Assembly (NCBI GenBank): GCA_964568805.1
Contig: CAZMRW010000096.1
Coordinates: forward strand, 1-15,443
Direction of reading: 5' to 3'
DNA from: CAZMRW01 sp964568805
GTDB lineage: Bacteria; Pseudomonadota; Gammaproteobacteria; Methylococcales; Methylomonadaceae
DNA length: 15,443 nt
Part shown: positions 1 through 6,833 of the stretch, one piece after another
How the letters are laid out: every line of letters begins with the position of its first letter
Position numbering within the stretch: position 1 is the stretch's first letter
Made by a program: the position numbers and the translations under genes
Notes under the pieces: generated by a model
What the model was told of the DNA's origin: nothing
Databases searched by the model: none
The model's input: only the letters and a program-made list of their open reading frames with translations

Positions 1-190
1 CCCCAGAGGGTATGCCGGAATGACGAAGCTTTTTTCGTAATCTGACAAAGCAGAATTAATAGTCCTAAAAGTTTTTGCACTCGATATAGGCACTTTTGCT
101 AGCTTCATTTGCTGTTTAGCTGCGAGAACTTATGAGACTATTAATACCATGAGCACGAAGCCCTCGGGAAGGCCCGCTAAGCCGTGATCT
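1..190. other. Intergenic stretch at left edge, no gene seen
   Basis: I see no convincing reading frame here. The stretch lies downstream of the leftward ubiB gene, where enterobacteria carry tatABC; that gene set does not start within these 190 bases. Beyond the ubiB stop the sequence contains a small GC-rich inverted repeat (cggg/cccg around 163-176) without a following U-run, so it is a poor intrinsic terminator. An inverted repeat at 55-145 is listed separately. Confidence 0.5.
55..145. repeat. 10-bp perfect inverted repeat enclosing about 71 bp
   Basis: ATTAATAGTC at 55-64 is the exact reverse complement of GACTATTAAT at 136-145. Inside it a second pair occurs, aaaagt at 67-72 against actttt at 92-97. 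The nested arrangement would fold into a branched hairpin, or could be the remnant of a small inverted-repeat element. I see no flanking target-site duplication and no coding potential, so the nature is open; chance occurrence in AT-rich DNA is possible. Confidence 0.35.
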
Positions 191-1741
191 TTACTGAAAG
201 AACACCGCCGCACTGATCAACACCGCGCTGATCAGCATGGCCCAAAATGAAGTGCGCTGATTGTTTTCCATTTGCTGGCGCAACAGCGCGAGTTCCCTGT
301 TTTGAGTTTCCGCACGCTGTTTTGCGTAGGCCGCATTATCCAGGGCTTTGTAGATCAACGAGGGAATTTCCGGAAATTGCTCGGCAAATTCGGGGAACTG
401 TTTGATCAATTTGGTCAATTTGGCCTTGGGTCCCATGCGTTCCTGAAACCATTTTTCCAGAAAAGGCTTGGCGGTCTGCCATAAGTCCAGTTCAGGGTAA
501 AGCTGCCGTCCCAATCCTTCGATATTGAGGAGGGTTTTTTGCAGCAATACCAGTTGCGGTTGCACATGCATGTCAAACCGGCGTGCGGTCTGAAATAAAC
601 GCAGCAGCAATTGACCGAAGGAAATGTCCTTCAAGGGTTTTTCAAAGATTGGTTCGCAGACGCTGCGTATCGCTGTTTCAAATTCCTCGATGCGGGTTGA
701 ACCCGGCACCCAGCCGGATTGCACATGCATTTCCGCAACCTTGCGGTAATCCCGGTTAAAAAAAGCCAGAAAGTTTTCGGCAAGATAATGCTGGTCGGAC
801 AACGACAGCGAACCGACGATGCCGAAATCCACGGCGATATATTTGGCGGGCAGATCGACAAAGATATTGCCGGGATGCATGTCGGCATGAAAAAAATTGT
901 CCCTGAATACCTGGGTAAAAAAGATCTCCACACCGCGTTCGGCGAGTAATTTAAAATCGGCGCCGCCCGCCCGCAGTTGTTCGATTTCACCGACCGGTAT
1001 GCCATGGATTCTTTCCATGACCATCACTTTCCGGCGCGTTAACGGCCAATGGATTTCCGGGATATAAATGATGTCCGATTTCTCGAAATTACGGCGTAAT
1101 TTTGAAGCGTTGGCCGCTTCCCGGATCAAATCAAGTTCGTCCAGCGTGGTTCGTTCAAATTCGGCGACCACTTCCAGTGGGCGCAGGCGCCTCGCATCGG
1201 ACCAGAAGCGTTCGGCAAAACGAGCCAGTTCATAAAGAAGTCCGATATCGGACTGTATTCGTTCCTCGATATCAGGGCGCAGGACCTTGACGATCACTTT
1301 TTCGCCGCTATGCAATACCGCGGTGTGAACTTGCGCCACGGAAGCCGAAGCCAGCGGTGTCGGATCAAATTCGGCGAATGCCTCGGCTATCGACATGCCG
1401 AGTTCTTTCTCAATAATGTCTCGAGCGATTTCGTTAGCAAACGGCGGGACTTTATCCTGAAGTTTGACCAGTTCATCGGCGATATCTTCCGGCAGCAAGT
1501 CTTTGCGCGTAGATAAGGCCTGTCCGAATTTAACGTAGATGGGGCCCAGATCCTCCAGGGTACGCCTGATCCGGACTCCACGGGGATCGGATTCCCGTCT
1601 GAGCCAATAGTAAGGTGAAAAAAACGCTAAAAAACGGATCGGACGGAATAAATGCGTTTTTAAAACAATTTCATCCAGTCCGTGAAAAACCAGAACCCAG
1701 TTAATATGGATCAGGCGCAATAAGAGTTTAGGGCGGATCAC
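191..1741 (-). CDS. ubiB: UbiB, atypical kinase/ATPase of ubiquinone biosynthesis
   Basis: This is the ABC1/ADCK/UbiB-family protein needed for the ring-modification stage of ubiquinone synthesis, where it acts as an ATPase with the membrane-associated Ubi proteins. The family hallmarks are visible in order: the KxGQ motif (KFGQ, residues 71-74), the Ala-rich nucleotide loop ASASVAQ (131-137), the lysine in VKVLRP (K152), the HADMHPGN catalytic loop (285-292) and the metal-binding DFG (305-307). The 516 residues are slightly short of E. coli UbiB (546): the C-terminus has one hydrophobic segment (about 499-516) where E. coli has two. The start is GTG at 1741, supported by an AGG six bases upstream. 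The gene is last in the ubiE-ubiJ-ubiB run, 44 nt after ubiJ. Family assignment is secure. Confidence 0.97.
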   Translation of the reverse strand: MIRPKLLLRLIHINWVLVFHGLDEIVLKTHLFRPIRFLAFFSPYYWLRRESDPRGVRIRRTLEDLGPIYVKFGQALSTRKDLLPEDIADELVKLQDKVPPFANEIARDIIEKELGMSIAEAFAEFDPTPLASASVAQVHTAVLHSGEKVIVKVLRPDIEERIQSDIGLLYELARFAERFWSDARRLRPLEVVAEFERTTLDELDLIREAANASKLRRNFEKSDIIYIPEIHWPLTRRKVMVMERIHGIPVGEIEQLRAGGADFKLLAERGVEIFFTQVFRDNFFHADMHPGNIFVDLPAKYIAVDFGIVGSLSLSDQHYLAENFLAFFNRDYRKVAEMHVQSGWVPGSTRIEEFETAIRSVCEPIFEKPLKDISFGQLLLRLFQTARRFDMHVQPQLVLLQKTLLNIEGLGRQLYPELDLWQTAKPFLEKWFQERMGPKAKLTKLIKQFPEFAEQFPEIPSLIYKALDNAAYAKQRAETQNRELALLRQQMENNQRTSFWAMLISAVLISAAVFFQ

Positions 1742-1785
1742 GTGTTACCTGTGGTTATAGAAGTAGGCGCGCTGAAGAAGCATGC

Positions 1786-2418
1786 TTAGTTTTGCGGCTC
1801 GTGTTTTGGCTCCAAAGCGGTTTTCAGCCTTGCAATCCTGTGCTGCAGACGATCAAAATCGGTGCGTAGTTCATCGACCTGATGATAAAAGAGATCCATT
1901 TCGGGTCCCGCCGGTAAATCACGGCTTTCTTCCTGGAGATATTCCGACAGATTCAGCCCGAATGTTTCAACGGACTCTTTACTCCAGTTTTGGCCGGCGC
2001 GAAAAAATCTGCCGATCTGATGGGCAATGATATCGCCTGTGTAATGAGACAATTTTTCTTCAAGATCAATATCCAGTTTATCGAACAGTTCCTGAAATTT
2101 GCGGCCGGTTTGGATATCGCCCTCTATTTTAACTTCGCCGGAGAAAACTGAACGCATCGGTTTGGAACTGAGCCCCATCAAACCCAGTGACCACATCGAG
2201 CCGCTGATACGCGTGTCGGGCGCCTCCGGGAAGTGATCGAGCAACTGGATCGATTCCGGGGTAGGGCAGAGATAAATGGTTTCATCGAAGGGCAGCACGG
2301 TGACGGCAATGACCTTGCCGGATAACGGCGCCAGGATAAAGTTTTTATCCTGATCCAGACTGAGAAAGCTATTGAGCGCCTGTTCCAATGCGCCGAGCAG
2401 TAACGGCTTGATGATCAT
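1786..2418 (-). CDS. ubiJ: UbiJ, SCP2-domain ubiquinone biosynthesis accessory factor
   Basis: UbiJ is a lipid-binding accessory factor of the soluble Ubi complex that supports the hydroxylation and methylation steps of aerobic ubiquinone synthesis, together with UbiK. The 210 residues open like E. coli UbiJ (MIIKPLLLGALEQALN against MPFKPLVTAGIESLLN). An SCP2-like sterol-carrier fold spans about 15-120, including FSGEVKIEGDIQ at 92-103, followed by the conserved HYTGDIIAHQIGR (125-137). A heptad-like segment at about 174-203 is the expected coiled coil for UbiK contact. I chose ATG at 2418, one base after the ubiE stop, because homology begins there; an in-frame ATG at 2451 would add 11 unmatched residues inside ubiE. 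The near-contact with ubiE implies translational coupling, with a GAGG 14 nt upstream too distant to be strong. Confidence 0.9.
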   Translation of the reverse strand: MIIKPLLLGALEQALNSFLSLDQDKNFILAPLSGKVIAVTVLPFDETIYLCPTPESIQLLDHFPEAPDTRISGSMWSLGLMGLSSKPMRSVFSGEVKIEGDIQTGRKFQELFDKLDIDLEEKLSHYTGDIIAHQIGRFFRAGQNWSKESVETFGLNLSEYLQEESRDLPAGPEMDLFYHQVDELRTDFDRLQHRIARLKTALEPKHEPQN

Positions 2419-2419
2419 G

Positions 2420-3169
2420 CTAGATTTTATAACCTCGATGCACAGCGACAATGCCCTGGGTCATGTTGAAATATTCGCAGCGTTCGAAGCCGGCATTTTC
2501 CATCATTTTCTTGAGTTCTTCCTGCCCGGGATGCATGCGTATGGATTCGGCGAGGTAGCGATAACTGTCTTCATCCTTCGCAATCACTTTGCCTATCTTG
2601 GGCAGGAGCTTGAATGAATAAAAATCGTAGACCTTTTCGGTGACCTTATCGATCGGGTGAGAAAATTCGAGGATAATAACGCGTCCACCGGGTTTCAATA
2701 CGCGGTGCATCGAGCGCAATGCAGCATCCTTATCGGTAACATTGCGCAAACCGAAGCCGATGCAGACGCAATCGAAGGTATTGTCCGCAAAAGGCAGACA
2801 TTCCGCATTGACCTGGGCATAGCGGATATTGCCGGCCAGGCCTTTGTTGATCAGCCGGTTACGACCTGTGCGCAGCATTTCGGAATTGATATCGGCCAGC
2901 ACGCATTCTCCGGTTTTACCGACGCGTTGCTCGAACAGCGCGGTTAAATCACCGGTGCCGCCGGCCAGATCGAGCACCCGTTCGCCTTGCCGGACATTGC
3001 TTAGCTGGATGGCGATTCGCTTCCAGAGCCGGTGGATGCCCAGCGACATCAGGTCATTCATGATGTCGTATTTTTCCGCGACTGAATCAAATACGCCGCG
3101 CACCAGTTTGACTTTGTCTTCGGTGGCGACCTGCTTGAAGCCGAAATGGGTTGTGTTTTCTTTTGTCAT
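2420..3169 (-). CDS. ubiE: UbiE, demethylubiquinone/demethylmenaquinone C-methyltransferase
   Basis: This SAM-dependent enzyme performs the C-methylation of the quinone ring (2-octaprenyl-6-methoxy-1,4-benzoquinol to its 5-methyl form, and demethylmenaquinol to menaquinol where that pathway exists). Its 249 residues compare with 251 in E. coli. Visible features are the N-terminal signature AEKYDIMNDLMSLGIHRLWK (31-50), SAM motif I VLDLAGGTGDLT (65-76), and the UbiE-specific FGLRNVTD (139-146). ATG at 3169 follows the DUF971 stop by 8 nt. No Shine-Dalgarno is evident in that gap, so translation is probably coupled to the upstream gene. The gene is followed at one base by ubiJ, then ubiB, the conserved gammaproteobacterial order. 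Confidence 0.97.
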   Translation of the reverse strand: MTKENTTHFGFKQVATEDKVKLVRGVFDSVAEKYDIMNDLMSLGIHRLWKRIAIQLSNVRQGERVLDLAGGTGDLTALFEQRVGKTGECVLADINSEMLRTGRNRLINKGLAGNIRYAQVNAECLPFADNTFDCVCIGFGLRNVTDKDAALRSMHRVLKPGGRVIILEFSHPIDKVTEKVYDFYSFKLLPKIGKVIAKDEDSYRYLAESIRMHPGQEELKKMMENAGFERCEYFNMTQGIVAVHRGYKI

Positions 3170-3177
3170 AGGAGTCG

Positions 3178-3567
3178 TTAGCTTGGTAAGGTTACCTGGC
3201 GTTTATGGCCCGCCGCATCAAGGCGTTGCAGGTAGTCTGCCCATAAAGTCTGATATTCGGTGCCCAGTTTATAGAGCAGATCCCAGGTGTAAATGCCGGT
3301 GCCGTGGCCGTCGCTGAATACCGGCGCAATGGCATAATTGCCTATCGGTTTGATTTCGTCGATAGTGACATTTTCCTTGCCGATCTGAAGAATTTCCTGG
3401 CCCGGCGCATGTCCCAACGCTTCCGCCGAAGGCGTATAGACCCGCAAATATTCACAGGGCAGTTTAAAAACACTGCCGTCGTCAAAACTGATTTCAAGAA
3501 TGCGAGAGACTTGATGCAGTTTTATTTCCACAGGTTGAGCATGACAAGGTTGGGTAATCAGGCGCAT
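3178..3567 (-). CDS. DUF971 / gamma-butyrobetaine hydroxylase-like N-terminal domain protein
   Basis: This 129-residue protein consists almost entirely of the DUF971 domain. Typical family blocks are present: FDDGS (28-32), LPCEYLRVYTPSAE (36-49), the GNYA turn (76-79) and DGHGTGIYTWDLLY (86-99). In other proteins the domain is fused to Mrp/HCF101-type Fe-S scaffold ATPases and to gamma-butyrobetaine dioxygenases, which suggests a link to iron or Fe-S handling, but the biochemical role of the stand-alone form is not established. It sits between hslU and ubiE, an arrangement seen in other gammaproteobacteria. ATG at 3567 is the only Met; GTG at 3531 is a shorter alternative that still keeps the domain. 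No Shine-Dalgarno precedes the ATG: the upstream nine bases are the U-rich tail of a hairpin. Confidence 0.85.
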   Translation of the reverse strand: MRLITQPCHAQPVEIKLHQVSRILEISFDDGSVFKLPCEYLRVYTPSAEALGHAPGQEILQIGKENVTIDEIKPIGNYAIAPVFSDGHGTGIYTWDLLYKLGTEYQTLWADYLQRLDAAGHKRQVTLPS

Positions 3568-3639
3568 AAAAATAAAGGCAAAAGGTTAAAGGTGAAAGGC
3601 GCTGAGGTCTTTTTATCTTTCACCTTGCGCCTTTGGCCT
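3568..3639 (-). terminator. Terminator/attenuator-like hairpin between hslU and the DUF971 gene
   Basis: Two 23-nt arms at 3576-3598 and 3617-3639 are complementary at 19 positions, with a perfect inner stem AAGGTGAAAG / CTTTCACCTT and an 18-nt loop. The arm begins in the hslU stop codon. In the leftward transcript the hairpin is directly followed by UUUAUUUUU (3576 down to 3568), which is the form of a rho-independent terminator. The tail ends at the base before the DUF971 ATG. It should reduce read-through from hslVU into the ubi genes, or act as an attenuator. The GGTGAAAGG-rich arms also resemble dispersed intergenic repeats, so the repeat may have been recruited as a terminator. Confidence 0.55.
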
Positions 3640-4963
3640 ACAATATATACCGGCTCAGGTCTTCGTCTTCGACAAATTCGGTCAGTTGCCGGTCGACATA
3701 GGCCGCATCGATGACGATATTTTTTTCAATCAGATCGGGGGCGTTGTAGGATATTTCTTCCAAGAGGCGCTCGAGTATCGTATGCAGCCGTCTGGCGCCG
3801 ATGTTCTCGGTGCTTTCATTGACCTGCCAGCCCAATTCCGCAATCCGCTTGATGCCGTCGGCGGCGAAGGATAAGGAAACGCCTTCCGTTGCCAACAGAG
3901 CCGCATATTGTTCGGTTAATGAGGCATCCGGTTCGGTCAGGATGCGGACAAAATCATCGGCTGTCAGTGCGTCCAGTTCGACGCGTATCGGAAACCGTCC
4001 CTGCAATTCCGGGATCAAATCCGACGGTTTGGTCAAATGAAATGCACCCGAGGCGATGAACAGGATATGGTCGGTCTTGATCGCGCCATACTTGGTGCTG
4101 ACCGTGCTGCCTTCAACCAGAGGCAGCAAATCGCGTTGCACGCCTTCACGGGAAACCTCGCCGCCGCCTCCGCCCAATTCGGAACGCTTGCAGATTTTAT
4201 CGATTTCATCGAGAAACACGATGCCGTTTTGTTCCACGGCTTCCAGCGCCCGCAATTTAATTTCTTCGTCATTGACCAATTTGGCCGCTTCTTCTTCCTG
4301 TAAAACCTTAAAGGCTTTTTTAATTTTCATTTTACGCGAGCGGGTTCGGTTTGAACCCATATTCTGAAACAAACCCTGCAGTTGGCTGGTCATTTCTTCC
4401 ATGCCCGGAGGAGCCATGATTTCCACCCCCATAGGGGCGACCTGCAGGTCAACCTCGATTTCCTTATCATCGAGTCCGCCTTCGCGTAATTTTTTCCGCA
4501 TTTTTTGGCGGGTCGATTCGCCGGTGTCGGAAATAATGCCTCGCTCGGTGCCGGGCAGCAGTATATCCAGAATCCTTTCTTCGGCGGAGTCATAGGCTTT
4601 GACTTGCACCTTATCCATTTCGCTCAGGCGCATCATTTTGACAGCGGTATCGGCCAAATCACGGATAATCGATTCGACATCGCGGCCCACATAACCCACT
4701 TCAGTAAATTTGGTGGCTTCTATCTTGATAAAAGGGGCGTTCGCCAGACGAGCCAGCCGCCGGGCAATTTCAGTTTTACCGACGCCGGTCGGTCCGATCA
4801 TCAGGATATTTTTGGGTGTAATTTCTTCGCGCAACACGGCGTCGACTTGCTGACGGCGCCAGCGGTTCCGCAGTGCGATAGCGACCGAGCGTTTGGCGCT
4901 GGACTGGCCGATGATGTGTTTATCCAGTTCGCTTACAATTTCTTTGGGGGTCATCTGTGTCAT
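3638..4963 (-). CDS. hslU: HslU, ATPase subunit of the HslUV (ClpYQ) protease
   Basis: HslU is the hexameric AAA+ unfoldase that feeds substrates into the HslV peptidase in the cytoplasm. From the chosen start it has 441 residues (443 in E. coli). Walker A GPTGVGKT lies at 57-64, the pore loop GYVG at 90-93, then the inserted I domain with APPGMEEMTSQLQ and a Lys-rich stretch, Walker B IVFLDEIDK, the sensor region NESTENIGARRLHT, and the C-terminal YIL tail that inserts into HslV pockets (FIL in E. coli). ATG at 4963 gives MTQMTPKEIV, matching E. coli MSEMTPREIV, and lies 4 nt after the hslV stop. An ATG at 4975 would overlap hslV by 8 nt and add four residues. It is co-transcribed with hslV. 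Confidence 0.96.
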   Translation of the reverse strand: MTQMTPKEIVSELDKHIIGQSSAKRSVAIALRNRWRRQQVDAVLREEITPKNILMIGPTGVGKTEIARRLARLANAPFIKIEATKFTEVGYVGRDVESIIRDLADTAVKMMRLSEMDKVQVKAYDSAEERILDILLPGTERGIISDTGESTRQKMRKKLREGGLDDKEIEVDLQVAPMGVEIMAPPGMEEMTSQLQGLFQNMGSNRTRSRKMKIKKAFKVLQEEEAAKLVNDEEIKLRALEAVEQNGIVFLDEIDKICKRSELGGGGGEVSREGVQRDLLPLVEGSTVSTKYGAIKTDHILFIASGAFHLTKPSDLIPELQGRFPIRVELDALTADDFVRILTEPDASLTEQYAALLATEGVSLSFAADGIKRIAELGWQVNESTENIGARRLHTILERLLEEISYNAPDLIEKNIVIDAAYVDRQLTEFVEDEDLSRYIL

Positions 4964-4967
4964 TCGA

Positions 4968-5516
4968 TTACTCATTCGGTTCTGCGTCCAATTCTTCTAT
5001 GCGCAAATTATGGTTGGTATAGATGCAGATGTCAGCGGCAATTTTTAACGATCTTTCGACAATTTCGCGGGCGCTGAGGTCGGTATTTTCCAGTAAAGCG
5101 CGGGCTGCCGCCTGGGCAAAGGCGCCGCCGGAACCGATCGCCATCAAATCGTATTCGGGTTCAATGACGTCGCCGGTTCCGGAAATGATTAATGACGTTT
5201 TGGCGTCGGCAATGGTCAATAACGCTTCCAGTCTTCGCAATGCACGGTCGGTGCGCCAGTCTTTCGCCATTTCCACGGCGGCGCGGGTCAGATTGCCGCG
5301 ATGTTTTTCCAGCTTGCCTTCAAAATGCTCGAACAAGGTAAAGGCATCGGCCGTGGCTCCGGCAAATCCGGCGATGACTTTATCGTGATAAAGGCGGCGA
5401 ACTTTACGGGCATTGCCCTTCATGACGGTATTGCCCAAGGTAACCTGGCCATCACCGCCGATCACCACTTTGTCGCCGCGGCGAACGGAAAGAATTGTTG
5501 TACCTCTGAAATTCAC
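4968..5516 (-). CDS. hslV: HslV, threonine peptidase subunit of the HslUV protease
   Basis: HslV forms the dodecameric proteolytic core activated by HslU and is related to proteasome beta subunits. Self-cleavage of a five-residue leader (MNFRG) should expose the catalytic threonine of TTILSVRRGD at residue 6. In mature numbering Thr1, Asp17 (GGDGQ) and Lys33 (ARKVRR) fall exactly where they do in E. coli. The conserved IGSGGAFAQAAARALL and DICIYTNH blocks are present. Length is 182 residues. The start is GTG at 5516 with AGGA six bases upstream; E. coli HslV has no such leader beyond Met. It is first gene of the leftward block and divergent from the DUF4126 gene. Confidence 0.97.
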   Translation of the reverse strand: MNFRGTTILSVRRGDKVVIGGDGQVTLGNTVMKGNARKVRRLYHDKVIAGFAGATADAFTLFEHFEGKLEKHRGNLTRAAVEMAKDWRTDRALRRLEALLTIADAKTSLIISGTGDVIEPEYDLMAIGSGGAFAQAAARALLENTDLSAREIVERSLKIAADICIYTNHNLRIEELDAEPNE

Positions 5517-5595
5517 TTCGAATCCTAAAATTAACCAATATACCGGATAATTTTACATGGTCTGGCGCCAAATGTGGGAAAAAATAAAAAGAACG

Positions 5596-5624
5596 ATCAC
5601 AATGCCGGATTAAATTATTGTCTA
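5596..5624 (-). promoter_or_regulatory. Candidate sigma70-type promoter for hslVU
   Basis: On the minus strand TAGACA (5624-5619) and TGTGAT (5601-5596) are separated by exactly 17 nt, matching the consensus hexamers at 5 and 4 of 6 positions. Initiation would be near 5589, leaving a leader of roughly 73 nt. No convincing heat-shock (sigma32) promoter was found, although hslVU is heat-induced in E. coli. This is a motif match only. Confidence 0.3.
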
Positions 5625-5648
5625 TCCGCATTAAGGGGCTATTCAGGA

Positions 5649-5657
5649 TGGTATGAT
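5649..5657 (+). promoter_or_regulatory. Candidate extended -10 promoter for the DUF4126 gene
   Basis: TG-G-TATGAT at 5649-5657 fits an extended -10 element (TGnTATAAT, 5 of 6 in the hexamer); no good -35 box lies 16-18 nt upstream, which extended -10 promoters tolerate. Initiation would be near 5664, giving a leader of about 26 nt that contains the ribosome binding site. Confidence 0.4.
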
Positions 5658-5689
5658 AATCTGTATTTTTGCTGCAAAAGAGGGCAACA

Positions 5690-6328
5690 ATGGAAGCGCT
5701 GGATCACATAACAACGACGCTGGCCTTATCGATGGGACTGGCATGGGCCAGCGGCATCAATCTTTATGCAACGCTGCTGACGCTCGGGCTTCTCGCCAAT
5801 ACCGGTAATATTGTGTTGCCTGCCGATTTGCAGATAGTCGCAAATCCGATCGTGATCGGCGCGGCAGGCCTGATGTATTTTGTTGAGTTTTTTGCCGATA
5901 AAACGCCGGGCGTCGATACCGGCTGGGATGCGATACACACATTTGTTCGCATTCCGGCCGGAGCAATGCTGGCTGCCGGCGCCATCGGCGACTTGAATCC
6001 GGCGGTTGAAATAGCGGCAGCGATTCTGGGCGGAAGCCTGGCGGCAGGTTCTCATGCAACAAAAGCCGGTACCAGGATGCTGATCAATACGTCGCCCGAG
6101 CCCTTTAGTAACTGGTTTGCCTCGATTGGTGAAGATATAGCCGTTATTGGTGGTGTCTGGGCCTCAATCAATCATCCATTCTTGTTTTTGATAGCGCTGT
6201 TTTTATTCATTTTATTGATGATATGGTTATTGCCCAGGCTTTGGCTTGCTATCAAAAAAGTTTTCCGGTTAATTATCGATTTTTTTTCAAATGAAGACTC
6301 CCGGACCGGCGCAACTCCGCCGCAATAA
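5690..6328 (+). CDS. DUF4126 family membrane protein
   Basis: This is a 212-residue integral membrane protein of the DUF4126 family; its function is unknown. Hydrophobic segments are seen at about 9-37, 49-69, 86-120 (Gly/Ala-rich, perhaps two helices), 146-160 and 161-185, followed by an amphipathic basic region WLAIKKVFRLIIDFF and a polar tail. Conserved-looking loop motifs include SGINLYATLL near the N-terminus, FVEFFADKTPGVDTGWD and the SHATKAGTR loop. The ATG at 5690 is chosen over an upstream TTG at 5669 because AGAGGG sits 5 nt before it. The gene is transcribed alone, divergent from hslV and upstream of the tRNA genes. Family membership is from motif recognition; no substrate can be inferred. 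Confidence 0.82.
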   Translation: MEALDHITTTLALSMGLAWASGINLYATLLTLGLLANTGNIVLPADLQIVANPIVIGAAGLMYFVEFFADKTPGVDTGWDAIHTFVRIPAGAMLAAGAIGDLNPAVEIAAAILGGSLAAGSHATKAGTRMLINTSPEPFSNWFASIGEDIAVIGGVWASINHPFLFLIALFLFILLMIWLLPRLWLAIKKVFRLIIDFFSNEDSRTGATPPQ

Positions 6329-6339
6329 ATACTTTTTTG

Positions 6340-6368
6340 TTGACTATTGGCTGGTAATCGAGTTTAAT
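6340..6368 (+). promoter_or_regulatory. Promoter of the tRNA-Phe pair
   Basis: TTGACT (6340-6345) and TTTAAT (6363-6368) are separated by exactly 17 nt, each matching the sigma70 consensus at 5 of 6 positions. They are followed by a GC-rich discriminator (acgcgtc) of the kind associated with stringent control of stable RNA genes. Predicted initiation near 6375 leaves about 13 nt of 5' leader before the mature tRNA end. Confidence 0.7.
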
Positions 6369-6387
6369 ACGCGTCTTTTGTAGTTCC

Positions 6388-6463
6388 GCCCAGGTAGCTC
6401 AGTCGGTAGAGCAAAGGACTGAAAATCCTTGTGTCGACAGTTCGATTCTGTCCCTGGGCACCA
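6388..6463 (+). tRNA. tRNA-Phe (anticodon GAA), copy 1
   Basis: A complete 76-nt cloverleaf: acceptor arms GCCCAGG and CCTGGGC, D arm GCTC/GAGC, anticodon stem AAGGA/TCCTT with loop CTGAAAA giving anticodon GAA, five-base variable loop, and T arm GACAG-TTCGATT-CTGTC. The discriminator is A and the 3' CCA is encoded. It resembles E. coli tRNA-Phe closely. The 43-nt spacer to the second copy contains a 6-bp hairpin (6485-6490 with 6494-6499) that may mark the processing site of a dicistronic precursor. Confidence 0.98.
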
Positions 6464-6506
6464 TTTTGAAAACTCATCATTCCGGTGTTTTTTAAACACT
6501 GCATTC

Positions 6507-6582
6507 GCCCAGGTAGCTCAGTCGGTAGAGCAAAGGACTGAAAATCCTTGTGTCGACAGTTCGATTCTGTCCCTGGGCACCA
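6507..6582 (+). tRNA. tRNA-Phe (anticodon GAA), copy 2, identical to copy 1
   Basis: All 76 bases are identical to the first copy, including the encoded CCA; the repeat period is 119 nt and the flanking spacers differ. No promoter is needed between them, so the pair is most likely one transcript. Downstream, a weak hairpin (cgtcg 6603-6607 with cgacg 6614-6618) followed by a T-run at 6625-6629 could end transcription. Confidence 0.98.
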
Positions 6583-6719
6583 TTTTTGTTCGTTTCCGTG
6601 AACGTCGCTATTTCGACGACGACATTTTTCCCGTCTATTTATCGTTTTTAAAATTTCGACGAACTTCTATTGAAGCCAAAAGGCTGATTGTATTAACATA
6701 CGACGCTTGACTTAGTTTT

Positions 6720-6771
6720 TATAATTCTCCAGTGCTAACAGGCAGGAGAAGGGGGATATAGTTGCCGGCAA
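6720..6771 (+). promoter_or_regulatory. Candidate promoter/operator region of the peroxiredoxin gene
   Basis: A perfect TATAAT lies at 6720-6725 but has no matching -35 box at 16-18 nt; TTGACT at 6707 is only 7 nt away. Two symmetric sites follow: TTCTCC (6725-6730) with GGAGAA (6745-6750), and the 10-bp palindrome TTGCCGGCAA (6762-6771). Their position around and just after the presumed start site fits regulator binding, but I recognise no known operator. The rest of the 251-bp gap from 6583 shows nothing clear. Confidence 0.3.
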
Positions 6772-6833
6772 TGAATTACCGCATATAAAACTTGTCCATT
6801 AATTATCCGCAACCAACTAAAGAGGGTTTAACG

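Noticed and set aside
2419..2451. Longer UbiJ start at 2451
   Set aside because: The extra 11 residues overlap ubiE in another frame and have no match in UbiJ; the ATG at 2418 matches the family N-terminus.
5517..5600. Heat-shock (sigma32) promoter for hslVU
   Set aside because: No CTTGAAA / CCCCAT-type pair at suitable spacing was found on the minus strand.
6307..6338. Intrinsic terminator of the DUF4126 gene (CGGCG/CGCCG stem, later T-run)
   Set aside because: The stem is 5 bp, inside the coding end, and 10 nt separate it from the T-run, which belongs to the tRNA promoter region.
6429..6710. 93-codon plus-strand frame
   Set aside because: It runs through both tRNA genes, and its repeated peptide is just the translated tRNA duplicate.
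6707..6725. TTGACT plus TATAAT as a promoter for the peroxiredoxin gene
   Set aside because: The spacing is 7 nt, far too short for RNA polymerase; only the -10 box was kept, at low confidence.
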